A stretch of DNA of 64,000 nt. Origin: an uncultured Pelagibacteraceae bacterium (lineage in GTDB: Bacteria; Pseudomonadota; Alphaproteobacteria; Pelagibacterales; Pelagibacteraceae). A program made the position numbers and the translations under genes. Each line of letters begins with the position of its first letter. The first letter of the stretch is position 1. Positions 28,272 through 37,015 of this stretch are shown here, piece after piece. The DNA lies in the NCBI GenBank assembly GCA_902589455.1, contig CACISX010000001.1, forward strand, positions 124,001-188,000. The letters run 5' to 3'. The notes under the pieces are model-generated. The model was not told where the DNA came from. It ran no database searches and saw only the letters and a program-made list of their open reading frames with translations.

Positions 28272-28502
28272 TTACCAGTCGGTAATATTGCTTTTATGGT
28301 CATTGGCACCATGTCTTTTTCTTGCTAGTCGTGAAAGTTCTTCACTTTCATTTCTTGCAGTTAAAACATGCCATCCAAGCCAGATAACTATACCCAAAAT
28401 AACCAGTAGAGTTTCGCTAGATCCAGCTCCGGGATAAATTGCACCCGCAACCTCTTCAGCAGGTTTATTTAGATGATCTATCCAGTTTGTTACTGTAGCC
28501 AT
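28272..28502 (-). CDS. 76-aa single-TM protein of unknown function, co-transcribed with amt
   Basis: SETLLVILGIVIWLGWHVLTA TM segment; SD AGGAGAA; 11 nt after amt. Confidence 0.6.
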   Translation of the reverse strand: MATVTNWIDHLNKPAEEVAGAIYPGAGSSETLLVILGIVIWLGWHVLTARNESEELSRLARKRHGANDHKSNITDW

Positions 28503-28513
28503 ATTTTTCTCCT

Positions 28514-29914
28514 TTACCTGGTTGCTGATGAAACTGCTTTTTCATCTTCTTTAGCAGACTCCATCATTTCATAGTCTAATCCAGCTATTTCAACTTCACG
28601 AGGGATTCTTAATTTACCCATACCGTTTAGTATCTTAGCCAAGATATAGCCTGGTAACATTCCAAGGACTCCAAACATTATGATTGCTCCTATGAATTGT
28701 CCCAGTGGATTGATTGATGCGTAAGTCGATCCGTCCCACATAGCTCCAACACTGTAACCAGATGAAGGATAACCATTTAAAACAAATCCACAAATCACAA
28801 GACCTACAAAACCTGCATAACCATGTACAGCAACTGCTCCAACTGCATCATCGATTTTGAACTTACGTTCAACCCAGTAATGTAGTTTGTATGCAATCAC
28901 AACACCGATCATACCTATGATCATTGCTTGAATTGGATGATATAAATCATTTCCAGCCGAAGCACAGATAACACCTGCTAGTCCACTTGAGTAAGTCCAG
29001 AAAGGATCACCTTTAGCAATCCAATAACCGGCTAATAAACCTCCTGATAACGACATCAAGAAGTTAAAAGTAATACCACTAAGTGTAGTGGGGGTTACGT
29101 AAATGTTCGTAGCTGTCCAATAAGATATACCTTCCATTCCATATTCAGGCCCCAGATCAAATATCGGTATATTACATGCCGCATAGAATCCCCAGAAACC
29201 AGTATAAATTAGAAATAATCCAACTGTAACTAGCCAAGGATTTCTTGGTCCTATATTTCTTGGTTCACCGCTTGATGAGAATTTTCCAATTCTAGGACCT
29301 AAAACAACTAGAACACCTAAAGCAAATCCACCAGCAATAGCGTGAATTACTCCTGATGCATAAGCATCATGATATCCTAAGAGTTTTAACATCCATCCAT
29401 CAAAGTGCCATCCCCATGCAGCATCAATTGTCCAAAATACAGAACCTATTGCAATTGCTAAAATTCCAAATGCAAAAGTTGTTATTCTTTCAATGATTGC
29501 TCCTGAAACAATAGAAGCAGCTGTCCATGAGAATAGTAAGAACGCAGCCCAGAATACACCACTTATGTGGTCACCTAAGTTGACCGCCATATATTCTGTA
29601 TTCGGCATATACCATTTCGCACTAAAAGTACTTTCATCGGTAATTAATGCTGCACTTTCATTCATTATTGAAGGGGCCAAACCCGGTCCTGTTGGGAATG
29701 CCCAGTAAATCCACCAACCAAAGAAAAACCATGTTACTGTTACCAAAGGTATCAGCATCGTGTTTTTCATAAGAGTATGTTGATGGTGTTTGTATCGAGA
29801 AGCTCCAACTTCATACATACAGAAACCGACGTGAATTAAAAACATCAGTACTACTGTTATCCAATAGTAAAACTCTGTAAATATGGTTGTAAGAGCACCT
29901 AACTGATCAGTCAT
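28514..29914 (-). CDS. amt: ammonium transporter
   Basis: Multi-TM; DAAWGWHFDGW, GYHDAYASGVIHAIAGGFALGVLVVLGPR; DDAVGAVAVHGYAGFVG. Confidence 0.92.
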   Translation of the reverse strand: MTDQLGALTTIFTEFYYWITVVLMFLIHVGFCMYEVGASRYKHHQHTLMKNTMLIPLVTVTWFFFGWWIYWAFPTGPGLAPSIMNESAALITDESTFSAKWYMPNTEYMAVNLGDHISGVFWAAFLLFSWTAASIVSGAIIERITTFAFGILAIAIGSVFWTIDAAWGWHFDGWMLKLLGYHDAYASGVIHAIAGGFALGVLVVLGPRIGKFSSSGEPRNIGPRNPWLVTVGLFLIYTGFWGFYAACNIPIFDLGPEYGMEGISYWTATNIYVTPTTLSGITFNFLMSLSGGLLAGYWIAKGDPFWTYSSGLAGVICASAGNDLYHPIQAMIIGMIGVVIAYKLHYWVERKFKIDDAVGAVAVHGYAGFVGLVICGFVLNGYPSSGYSVGAMWDGSTYASINPLGQFIGAIIMFGVLGMLPGYILAKILNGMGKLRIPREVEIAGLDYEMMESAKEDEKAVSSATR

Positions 29915-29983
29915 ATTCTCTCTCCATATTAGTTTATCGAAGCCTATTAAATTTTATGATTCGATACAAATATAAAAGCAGTC

Positions 29984-30012
29984 AAAAACCTAGTATGTAC
30001 ACTAGGTTTTTA
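29984..30012. terminator. Symmetric intrinsic terminator between the mgs operon and amt
   Basis: AAAAACCTAGT-ATGTAC-ACTAGGTTTTT; A-tract and T-tract on both sides. Confidence 0.8.
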
Positions 30013-30038
30013 AAAATTATCAACTCTTAATTGAAATA

Positions 30039-30449
30039 TTAAAATTTTAAATATGCTTTTTTCAAATCAACAAGTGGGTGTTTTGGAGACATTTGAAACT
30101 TAACTAAAAGTTCTCTTGCAATCATATCTCTATCTTGTTGATTATTTGGTAGTTTAATTGATTTTGGAATTGTAACCCAACCATTTGCATTTCTGCAGAA
30201 TACAGCAGGTCTATCCTCTTCATAGCCCATATGGACATCTTCCAACCAATTTAAATCATCCCATCCCATCGCTTCTATATATTTTTTAAGAAATGGAGTT
30301 AGTTTAGAATAGTCGGGTAAAAGATTAACATCATATCTGTAACCAATAGACTGGCCAATCATTTTTTCTCTGGCAGTCTCTTTCTTTTTGCCTAACTGAC
30401 CTTTTATCTCTTTTGTTTTTGCTACTTTTTTATTTTTTTTCTTTGGCAT
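30039..30449 (-). CDS. uncharacterised 136-aa protein with Lys-rich N-terminus, in the mgs operon
   Basis: Starts MPKKKNKKVAKTKEIKGQ; 8 nt from the MgsC-like gene; no family recognised. Confidence 0.7.
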   Translation of the reverse strand: MPKKKNKKVAKTKEIKGQLGKKKETAREKMIGQSIGYRYDVNLLPDYSKLTPFLKKYIEAMGWDDLNWLEDVHMGYEEDRPAVFCRNANGWVTIPKSIKLPNNQQDRDMIARELLVKFQMSPKHPLVDLKKAYLKF

Positions 30450-30457
30450 AGTTACCT

Positions 30458-31870
30458 CTATATTTTGTGGTAGTTATCAACACCAACTGTGTAGTTAGTT
30501 CCAGCTAATGGAACTTTTGCTAAAGCTGATGCTTCTGATGTTAAAGCAGCTAAATCTTCAGGCTCTAGAGAGTGGATATTTGTTTTACCACAAGCTCTTG
30601 CTAATAGCTGAGCTTCTAAAGTCATTGAGTGAAGATAATTATAAACTCTTAATGCAGCATCATCAGGGTTTAATCTTGCTCTTAACTTAGGATCTTGAGT
30701 AGCAACACCAACTGGGCAACGTCCAGTGTGGCAGTGATAACATTCACCTGCTTTTACTCCCATTTCTTTTTCAAAGTTTGCTTCAGGAATATCTTTGTTG
30801 CAGTTTAATGCAATCATTGATCCTGTACCAATAGCGATTGCATCAGCTCCAAGAGCTAAAGCTTTAGCCATGTCAGCACCATCTCTTACTCCACCAGCAT
30901 AAATTAATGTTACTTTTCCTGTTTTACCAACATCGTCAATTGCTCTTCTAGCTTCTCTAATTGCAGCAATACCAGGAATACCAGTGTTTGCAGCAGCGAT
31001 ATGTGGGCCAGCTCCAGTAGAACCTTCCATTCCATCTAAGTAAATAGAGTCAGGATCACATTTTGCAGCCATACGCACATCATCATAAACTTTAGATGCT
31101 CCTAACTTTAATTGAATTGGCACTTTATTTTTCGTTAATTGTCTTAATTCTTCTACTTTTAAAGCTAAATCGTCTGGTCCTAACCAGTCAGGGTGTCTTG
31201 CTGGAGATCTTTGGTCAATACCAGATGGTAATGATCTCATCTCAGCAACTTGGTCAGTAACTTTTTGACCCATTAAGTGTCCGCCCATTCCAACTTTTTG
31301 ACCCTGTCCAATAAATACCTCAATACCATCTGCTAATTGTGCATGATGTGGATTAAAACCATATCTTGATTGAATACATTGGTAGTACCATTTTTCAGAA
31401 TATCTTCTTTCATCAGGTATCATTCCACCTTCACCAGAACATGTTGCGCTACCAGCCATAGTTGCTCCTCTCGCTAAAGCAGTTTTTGCTTCATAAGAAA
31501 GCGCACCAAAACTCATTCCTGTAATATAAACCGGAATATCTAATTCAATTGGATTTTCACATCTTGGACCAATAACAGTTTTTGTTTCACATTTTTCTCT
31601 GTAACCTTCGATTACAAATCTAGTTAGTGTTCCAGGTAAGAAAACTAAATCATCAAAAGTAGGAATTTTTTTCATCAATGCCATCCCACGCATTCTGTAT
31701 CTTCCTAATTGAGATTTTATATGAATGTCGTCTATTACTTCAGGAGTGAAGATAGCATTATGTCCTAATAAACTTTTATTTCTTTTACCTTCTTCATGTG
31801 CATGGACATCTGCTTTTCCACCAACACCTTTCCCATTTTTTTTAACTTTTTTAGTTTTTTTCTTAGGCAT
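30458..31870 (-). CDS. mgsC: FMN-binding glutamate synthase-like domain protein, N-methylglutamate synthase subunit C-like
   Basis: GMSFGALSYEAKTALARGA; SIYLDGMEGSTGAGPHIAAANTGIPG; GECYHCHTGRCPVGVATQDP (Fe-S Cys). Confidence 0.88.
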   Translation of the reverse strand: MPKKKTKKVKKNGKGVGGKADVHAHEEGKRNKSLLGHNAIFTPEVIDDIHIKSQLGRYRMRGMALMKKIPTFDDLVFLPGTLTRFVIEGYREKCETKTVIGPRCENPIELDIPVYITGMSFGALSYEAKTALARGATMAGSATCSGEGGMIPDERRYSEKWYYQCIQSRYGFNPHHAQLADGIEVFIGQGQKVGMGGHLMGQKVTDQVAEMRSLPSGIDQRSPARHPDWLGPDDLALKVEELRQLTKNKVPIQLKLGASKVYDDVRMAAKCDPDSIYLDGMEGSTGAGPHIAAANTGIPGIAAIREARRAIDDVGKTGKVTLIYAGGVRDGADMAKALALGADAIAIGTGSMIALNCNKDIPEANFEKEMGVKAGECYHCHTGRCPVGVATQDPKLRARLNPDDAALRVYNYLHSMTLEAQLLARACGKTNIHSLEPEDLAALTSEASALAKVPLAGTNYTVGVDNYHKI

Positions 31871-32724
31871 TATATTGCTCCCTTCTTCTCTGTAGGTTCC
31901 AAATTGTCATAATTCCAAAGTTTTTTACCTGCTACAATTTTTTTCATTTTGCTTACATCAAAATTTTCACCAATTTCAGCAACCTTTAATTTTCTTTTAA
32001 GCCAGTCTTGGTCACTTGATGTTAATTCTGCGTCTACAGCATCACTACCATATGAACCAATTTCTCCACCTACGAAAATTGTCCCATCGTACATTGAGTC
32101 ACCCAAATTTATTCCTACGTCTCCAAGGATAATTATTCTTCCTCTTTGCATCATAAAACCAGTAAAAGCACCAGCGTCACCACCAATTATTATAGTTCCA
32201 CCTTTCATATCAATACCAGTTCTGGCACCAACACTACCTTTACAAATTAAATCTCCACCTCTAATTGCCGCACCAAAACAAGATCCAGCATTCTTCTCGA
32301 TTACTACTTTACCAGCCATTAAATTTTCTGCACATGACCATCCAACTCTTCCATTAATTCTAACTATTGGACCATCACAAGAACCCATTCCAAAGTATCC
32401 TAAACTTCCTTCAAAAATTAAATTCAGTTTATTTAAAATACCAACTCCAAGACTGTGTTTACCTTGAGGGTTTTTAATAACTATTGTTCCATACCCTTGG
32501 CTCATTAAGTTATCAATTTCTTTATTAGCTTCAGGAGCTGTCATATCTTTAACATCAAGCTCAGTTCTTTTATTGAAATCTACATCGTATGTACCAAAGT
32601 AATAAAAATTTTCAGCTTCATCAGGATTAAAGAATTTTTGCTGAGTTCTTCCTGTTAATACCTCGGTGTGCATACCCATTGATTGGGCTTTTGACTTTTT
32701 AGATACTGTTTTTAGATTTGCCAT
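31870..32724 (-). CDS. mgsB: GXGXG-domain (GltB C-terminal-like) protein, N-methylglutamate synthase subunit B-like
   Basis: Repeated G-rich beta-helix: GAAIRGGDLICKGSVGARTGIDMKGGTIIIGGDAGAFTGFMMQRGRIIILGDVG. Confidence 0.88.
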   Translation of the reverse strand: MANLKTVSKKSKAQSMGMHTEVLTGRTQQKFFNPDEAENFYYFGTYDVDFNKRTELDVKDMTAPEANKEIDNLMSQGYGTIVIKNPQGKHSLGVGILNKLNLIFEGSLGYFGMGSCDGPIVRINGRVGWSCAENLMAGKVVIEKNAGSCFGAAIRGGDLICKGSVGARTGIDMKGGTIIIGGDAGAFTGFMMQRGRIIILGDVGINLGDSMYDGTIFVGGEIGSYGSDAVDAELTSSDQDWLKRKLKVAEIGENFDVSKMKKIVAGKKLWNYDNLEPTEKKGAI

Positions 32725-33656
32725 ACTTTCACCTCCCCATCAAACGGATCATATGTGTCAATTTCTTGAGGTAAAACAGATCTTATTGCTATTTCTTCTG
32801 ATCCCATTGCAACTAAATCGTCTGATTCATACAAAACCAAAGGTTTAGCGGCCATAGTATCTTTAGCCATACCTAATGAGTCTTTTGTAGCAACAAAGTA
32901 AGTAAAAACACCATCTAAACCTGTTAAAGATGCTTTCATTCCTTCTTCTAAAGTTGCTCCATCTCTCATTTTTTCAGCAATATAAACAGCTATTAATTCT
33001 GAATCACACTCAGACATAAATCTCATACCTTTATTTTCTAAAACTCTTCTATTATTCCAATAGTTTGTTAATTGTCCATTGTGAACAACAGAGACATCAC
33101 TAAAAGGATAACCCCAGAAAGGGTGAGCAGATTTAATGTCTACACCTGACTCTGTTGCCATTCTAGCATGACCAATAGCATGTGTTCCAACTACTTTATC
33201 TAAACTATATCTGTCACAAACCATTTTAGCATTACCAAGATCTTTAATTACTTCTAAAGATTTTCCCATAGATAGTATTTCAACTCCTGGAATACTCTCA
33301 ATTCTTTGTGAAAATTCTAACAAATCTTTTGTATTATAATCAATCTCATATCTAAGTGAGTAAGGAAGAGTTCTCTCTTCTTTAACTACTTTAGCTCCCA
33401 TTTCGGCTAGAGTTTGATCTACAATTTTTTTTCTTTCATCATAAACCGAAACATCTTCCATAATTGATGAGCTTCCTTCTCCAACGTTTTCTCCAACTTT
33501 AAAACGCATAATAAAGTTTTTACCGTCTGTATCTCCATACAAAGCGTAACCTGTAGAATCTTCTCCTCTATGTTTTAATGCTTGAAGCATACCCTGTAAT
33601 TCGCTCCCTACATTTGAGGATTTTCCTCTATGAATTAAACCTGCTATCCCACACAT
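32712..33656 (-). CDS. mgsA: class II glutamine amidotransferase, N-methylglutamate synthase subunit A-like
   Basis: N-terminal nucleophile MCGIAGLIHRG; HAIGHARMATESGVD; VVHNGQLTNYW. Confidence 0.88.
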   Translation of the reverse strand: MCGIAGLIHRGKSSNVGSELQGMLQALKHRGEDSTGYALYGDTDGKNFIMRFKVGENVGEGSSSIMEDVSVYDERKKIVDQTLAEMGAKVVKEERTLPYSLRYEIDYNTKDLLEFSQRIESIPGVEILSMGKSLEVIKDLGNAKMVCDRYSLDKVVGTHAIGHARMATESGVDIKSAHPFWGYPFSDVSVVHNGQLTNYWNNRRVLENKGMRFMSECDSELIAVYIAEKMRDGATLEEGMKASLTGLDGVFTYFVATKDSLGMAKDTMAAKPLVLYESDDLVAMGSEEIAIRSVLPQEIDTYDPFDGEVKVWQI

Positions 33657-33689
33657 AATTTTTATACCCTTTCTATATTTTTTTAAGAC

Positions 33690-35165
33690 CTACGGCAGAC
33701 AATCAAGATAAGTATCCAGATCCCATTGCGTTGTTGCACCAAGAAATCTTTCCCACTCATCATTTTTGTACCAATGGAAAACTTTATACATTTCATCTGG
33801 CATTGCAGATTTGATTACTTCATCTTCTGCCAGTCTATCCAAAGCTTCACCTAAACTTAATGGAAGTTTTTTAACATCTTTACCAGCTTTTTGAGCTTCA
33901 TAAATATTTCTAGATTCAGGAGCGGCTGGTTTCATTTTTTTACTTATACCTTCATCGCAAGCTTTTAATAATGCAGCACCTAATAAGTAAGGATTATGCA
34001 TCGAGTCTACTGATCTATACTCAAATCTTCCTGGAGCAGAAACCCTCAAACCACAAGTTCTGTTTTGATATCCCCAGTCAGCATAAACAGGAGCCCAAAA
34101 CCCTTGATCCCACAATCTTCTGTAAGAATTTACTGTTGAAGATCCAAGAGCTGTTAATGCTGGTAAGTGTTTCATGATACCTGCAATTGATTGCAAACCA
34201 ATTTTACCTGGCATTTGCATATCTTTTGTATCAGGCATGAAAGTATTTGTTCCACCTTCAACATAGCTAAATACCCCATCAACTCCTGGTAAAGATTTAT
34301 GACCAAGTTTATTTACTTTAACCTTTCCACCTTTCCATAAAGACATGTTTGTATGACAACCACTTGCAGAAACACCCATAAAAGGTTTTGTCATAAAGCA
34401 AGCAATTAAATTATGTTCTCTAGCTACTTGTGCACAAATTTGTCTGTAAGTAGATAATCTATCCGCATTTCTCAAAACGTTATCATAAGTCCAGTTTAAT
34501 TCTAATTGACCTGGCGCATCTTCATGGTCACCTTGAATCATATCAAGGCCCATAGCATTTGCATATTCTATTACTTGCATAAATACTGGTCTTAATGACT
34601 CGAATTGATCAATATGGTAACAGAAAGGTTTTGAGAAACCTTTACCTGACGGTGTTCCATCTTCATTTTTAGTCAACCACATCATTTCAGGCTCTGTACC
34701 TACTCTTAATTCTAGCCCGTGTTTCTTTTTAAATTCATCCATGAAAATTCTTAAATTTCCCCGACAATCTGAAGTTAAATGACCGCCTGGATTTTGTCTT
34801 TCTTCTCTGTTTCTAAAACAAGTGCAGAAAACTCTTGCAACTCTTTTATCCCAAGGTAATTGCACGAAAGTTTCAGGATCAGGAATTCCCACAAGCTCCA
34901 TAGCCTCTGGTCCGTATCCGATGTAATTATTATGACGATCTAAAAATAAGTTTGCAGTAGAACCATAAACTAATTGAAAACCTTTTTCTGCAGTTCTTTC
35001 CCAATGGTCAGCAGGGATACCTTTTCCTACAACTCTTCCAGTAACTGAAATAAATTGAAAATAAATATAAGTTATACCGAGCTCTTTAATTTTTGCTCTA
35101 ACGTCTTTTACTAATTTAGCACGTCCCGGTTGGTTAACGTGTTTTTCTAGATCTGTCATTTTCAC
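33690..35165 (-). CDS. glutamine synthetase family ligase, GMAS candidate
   Basis: GTEPEMMWL; QGDHEDAPGQLELNW; GCHTNMSLW; directly upstream of mgsABC. Confidence 0.82.
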   Translation of the reverse strand: MKMTDLEKHVNQPGRAKLVKDVRAKIKELGITYIYFQFISVTGRVVGKGIPADHWERTAEKGFQLVYGSTANLFLDRHNNYIGYGPEAMELVGIPDPETFVQLPWDKRVARVFCTCFRNREERQNPGGHLTSDCRGNLRIFMDEFKKKHGLELRVGTEPEMMWLTKNEDGTPSGKGFSKPFCYHIDQFESLRPVFMQVIEYANAMGLDMIQGDHEDAPGQLELNWTYDNVLRNADRLSTYRQICAQVAREHNLIACFMTKPFMGVSASGCHTNMSLWKGGKVKVNKLGHKSLPGVDGVFSYVEGGTNTFMPDTKDMQMPGKIGLQSIAGIMKHLPALTALGSSTVNSYRRLWDQGFWAPVYADWGYQNRTCGLRVSAPGRFEYRSVDSMHNPYLLGAALLKACDEGISKKMKPAAPESRNIYEAQKAGKDVKKLPLSLGEALDRLAEDEVIKSAMPDEMYKVFHWYKNDEWERFLGATTQWDLDTYLDCLP

Positions 35166-35228
35166 CCCTCAATGAATTTAATTTATTCAAACGTAGCTGA
35201 AAAATTTATTTGTGTCTAGGCTTAGAGT

Positions 35229-36557
35229 CTAGCTCCAAGGAAACGGACTGTTCGAAGTAGGGTGAAGTTCTCCCTTCTCGTAACGGTTGAATCTAAATGG
35301 TTTTAACAAATCACTTTCAGTACCAAGAATTTCTTTTGCAACAAGCTCACCAACACCAATCATTTTATAGCCATGGTTTGCATCTGCAATCATGTAAACA
35401 TTTTCAAAAAACCTATCAAAGATTGGAAAAGAGTCTGGCGTCATACATCCAAGACCTCCCGAAGGTCCTTTTCTATATAAATCAGATTTACCTTCAAATC
35501 TTTTTTGACAATGTGCTAGAGCTGAACACCACATTTCACTAAATGCATCAGTTGTTTGATACTCAGGAGATTCAATTCCATAAGGATCAACGTTAACTTG
35601 ATCAAAATGTTTTTTGACTATGTAAGGTGAAGTACCACCTTGAACACCTAATCCTTCGATATCAGGTTTATAATAAATTCCCCAAATTTTATCTGTTAAT
35701 AATTTTTTAGTTTTGTCTGAATATAACGGAGCAGTCGAGTCTACATGAACTACAGGTGGTTGTTTTCCATCATTTGTTTTTAAAAAATCTGGTTCAACAC
35801 CAATAACACCTTCTTGTAACATCCAGTATGTCCACATATCAGTTTCATGCATTTTACCATCTTTACCTTTGATGCTTGCTGTCTTAGGTAGTTCTAACAT
35901 GTTCCAAAAATCCCTTGCCCAAGGACCTGCCCCAATTACAACTTGTTCACATTCAATTATGCCCTTATCTGTTTCTACTCCAGTAACAGCTTGACTGTTA
36001 CTTCCTTTTTTAAATCCTGTTACTTTTACACCTTTCATCACTTGCACACCATTTGATGTAGATTTACTCTCTAGTGCTTTAATTGAATCTTTGTTAAATG
36101 CGTATCCACCTTTTTTTTCATGAAGCACCGAAGTAATACCTTGTGCTTGCCAATCATCAAAAATACCCTTCATATAATTTGAACAATCTTTTTCACCTTC
36201 TATGAATACAGACTCGTATCCAATAGCTTTTTGTTGTTCATAAATAGTTGCGACATCTTCATGCATTACTTCTGGTGATATTTGTAAATAACCAACTGGA
36301 TTGTATTTAAATGCTTTAGGATCACTCTCCCAAACAGAAACTGAGTGAGCCATTAATTCTCTCATTGCTGGTTGGAAATAATTATTTCTTACTACGCCAC
36401 AAGCAATTCCACTTGCTCCAGCAGCAGTATCTTTTTTTTCTAAGACAACGATGTCACCAGGATTTTTGTAAGTTTCAGAAAGTTTCCATGCAGTACTTAG
36501 ACCGTGAATTCCACCACCGATTATAACTACTTTTGCTTTCGAAGGTAATGTCGTCAT
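35229..36557 (-). CDS. FAD-dependent oxidoreductase, DAO/SoxB-like, orphan
   Basis: VVIIGGGIHGLSTAWKLSE; VVIGAGPWARDF; GPSGGLGCMTPDSFPIFD...MIADANHGYKMIGVG. Confidence 0.85.
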   Translation of the reverse strand: MTTLPSKAKVVIIGGGIHGLSTAWKLSETYKNPGDIVVLEKKDTAAGASGIACGVVRNNYFQPAMRELMAHSVSVWESDPKAFKYNPVGYLQISPEVMHEDVATIYEQQKAIGYESVFIEGEKDCSNYMKGIFDDWQAQGITSVLHEKKGGYAFNKDSIKALESKSTSNGVQVMKGVKVTGFKKGSNSQAVTGVETDKGIIECEQVVIGAGPWARDFWNMLELPKTASIKGKDGKMHETDMWTYWMLQEGVIGVEPDFLKTNDGKQPPVVHVDSTAPLYSDKTKKLLTDKIWGIYYKPDIEGLGVQGGTSPYIVKKHFDQVNVDPYGIESPEYQTTDAFSEMWCSALAHCQKRFEGKSDLYRKGPSGGLGCMTPDSFPIFDRFFENVYMIADANHGYKMIGVGELVAKEILGTESDLLKPFRFNRYEKGELHPTSNSPFPWS

Positions 36558-36659
36558 GGGAAAACATTATTTTTTGAAAACAGTAATTAATATAATTTTT
36601 TATAGAACTAAAAATTATATATAAAATTTAGATATTTCAATTTTTTGTGAAATTTATAG

Positions 36660-37010
36660 CTAATAACTTATATTTTTTAAGGTATCTAAGTATTCATTAA
36701 ATTCTTTAATGAAAGACTCACTTGGTATTATATTTTTTATCCTTTGGTCTGTTGACGTTTTTTCAAGACGAAAGAATCCTTTTTCGCAAGCTTCAGTAAT
36801 AATTAATGCAGATTTAGGTCTAGATGTTTTAAATAATTTAGTTTTAAGCTCTTCTACAGATAGTTTTTTATTTTCTTTATATGCAGACATTACTAATAAC
36901 ATCATGTGATAGTGAGAAGGAGATTTTCTAAAAAAATAGTTACTAGATGTATGAGATTGTTTCATTTGATCTTCCCAAAAATCTAATAAAGTCTTTTTTT
37001 CTTTTGGCAT
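36660..37010 (-). CDS. small winged-helix (MarR-like) putative regulator
   Basis: LSVEELKTKLFKTSRPKSALIITEACEKGFFRLEKTSTDQRIKNIIPSESF resembles a wHTH core with D-x-R wing. Confidence 0.5.
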   Translation of the reverse strand: MPKEKKTLLDFWEDQMKQSHTSSNYFFRKSPSHYHMMLLVMSAYKENKKLSVEELKTKLFKTSRPKSALIITEACEKGFFRLEKTSTDQRIKNIIPSESFIKEFNEYLDTLKNISY

Positions 37011-37015
37011 TATTC

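Noticed and set aside
31949-32467. 172-aa plus-strand ORF antisense to mgsB
   Set aside because: Complementary to a well-supported GXGXG-repeat gene; the Pro/Ile-rich repetitive translation is a shadow of the sense repeats
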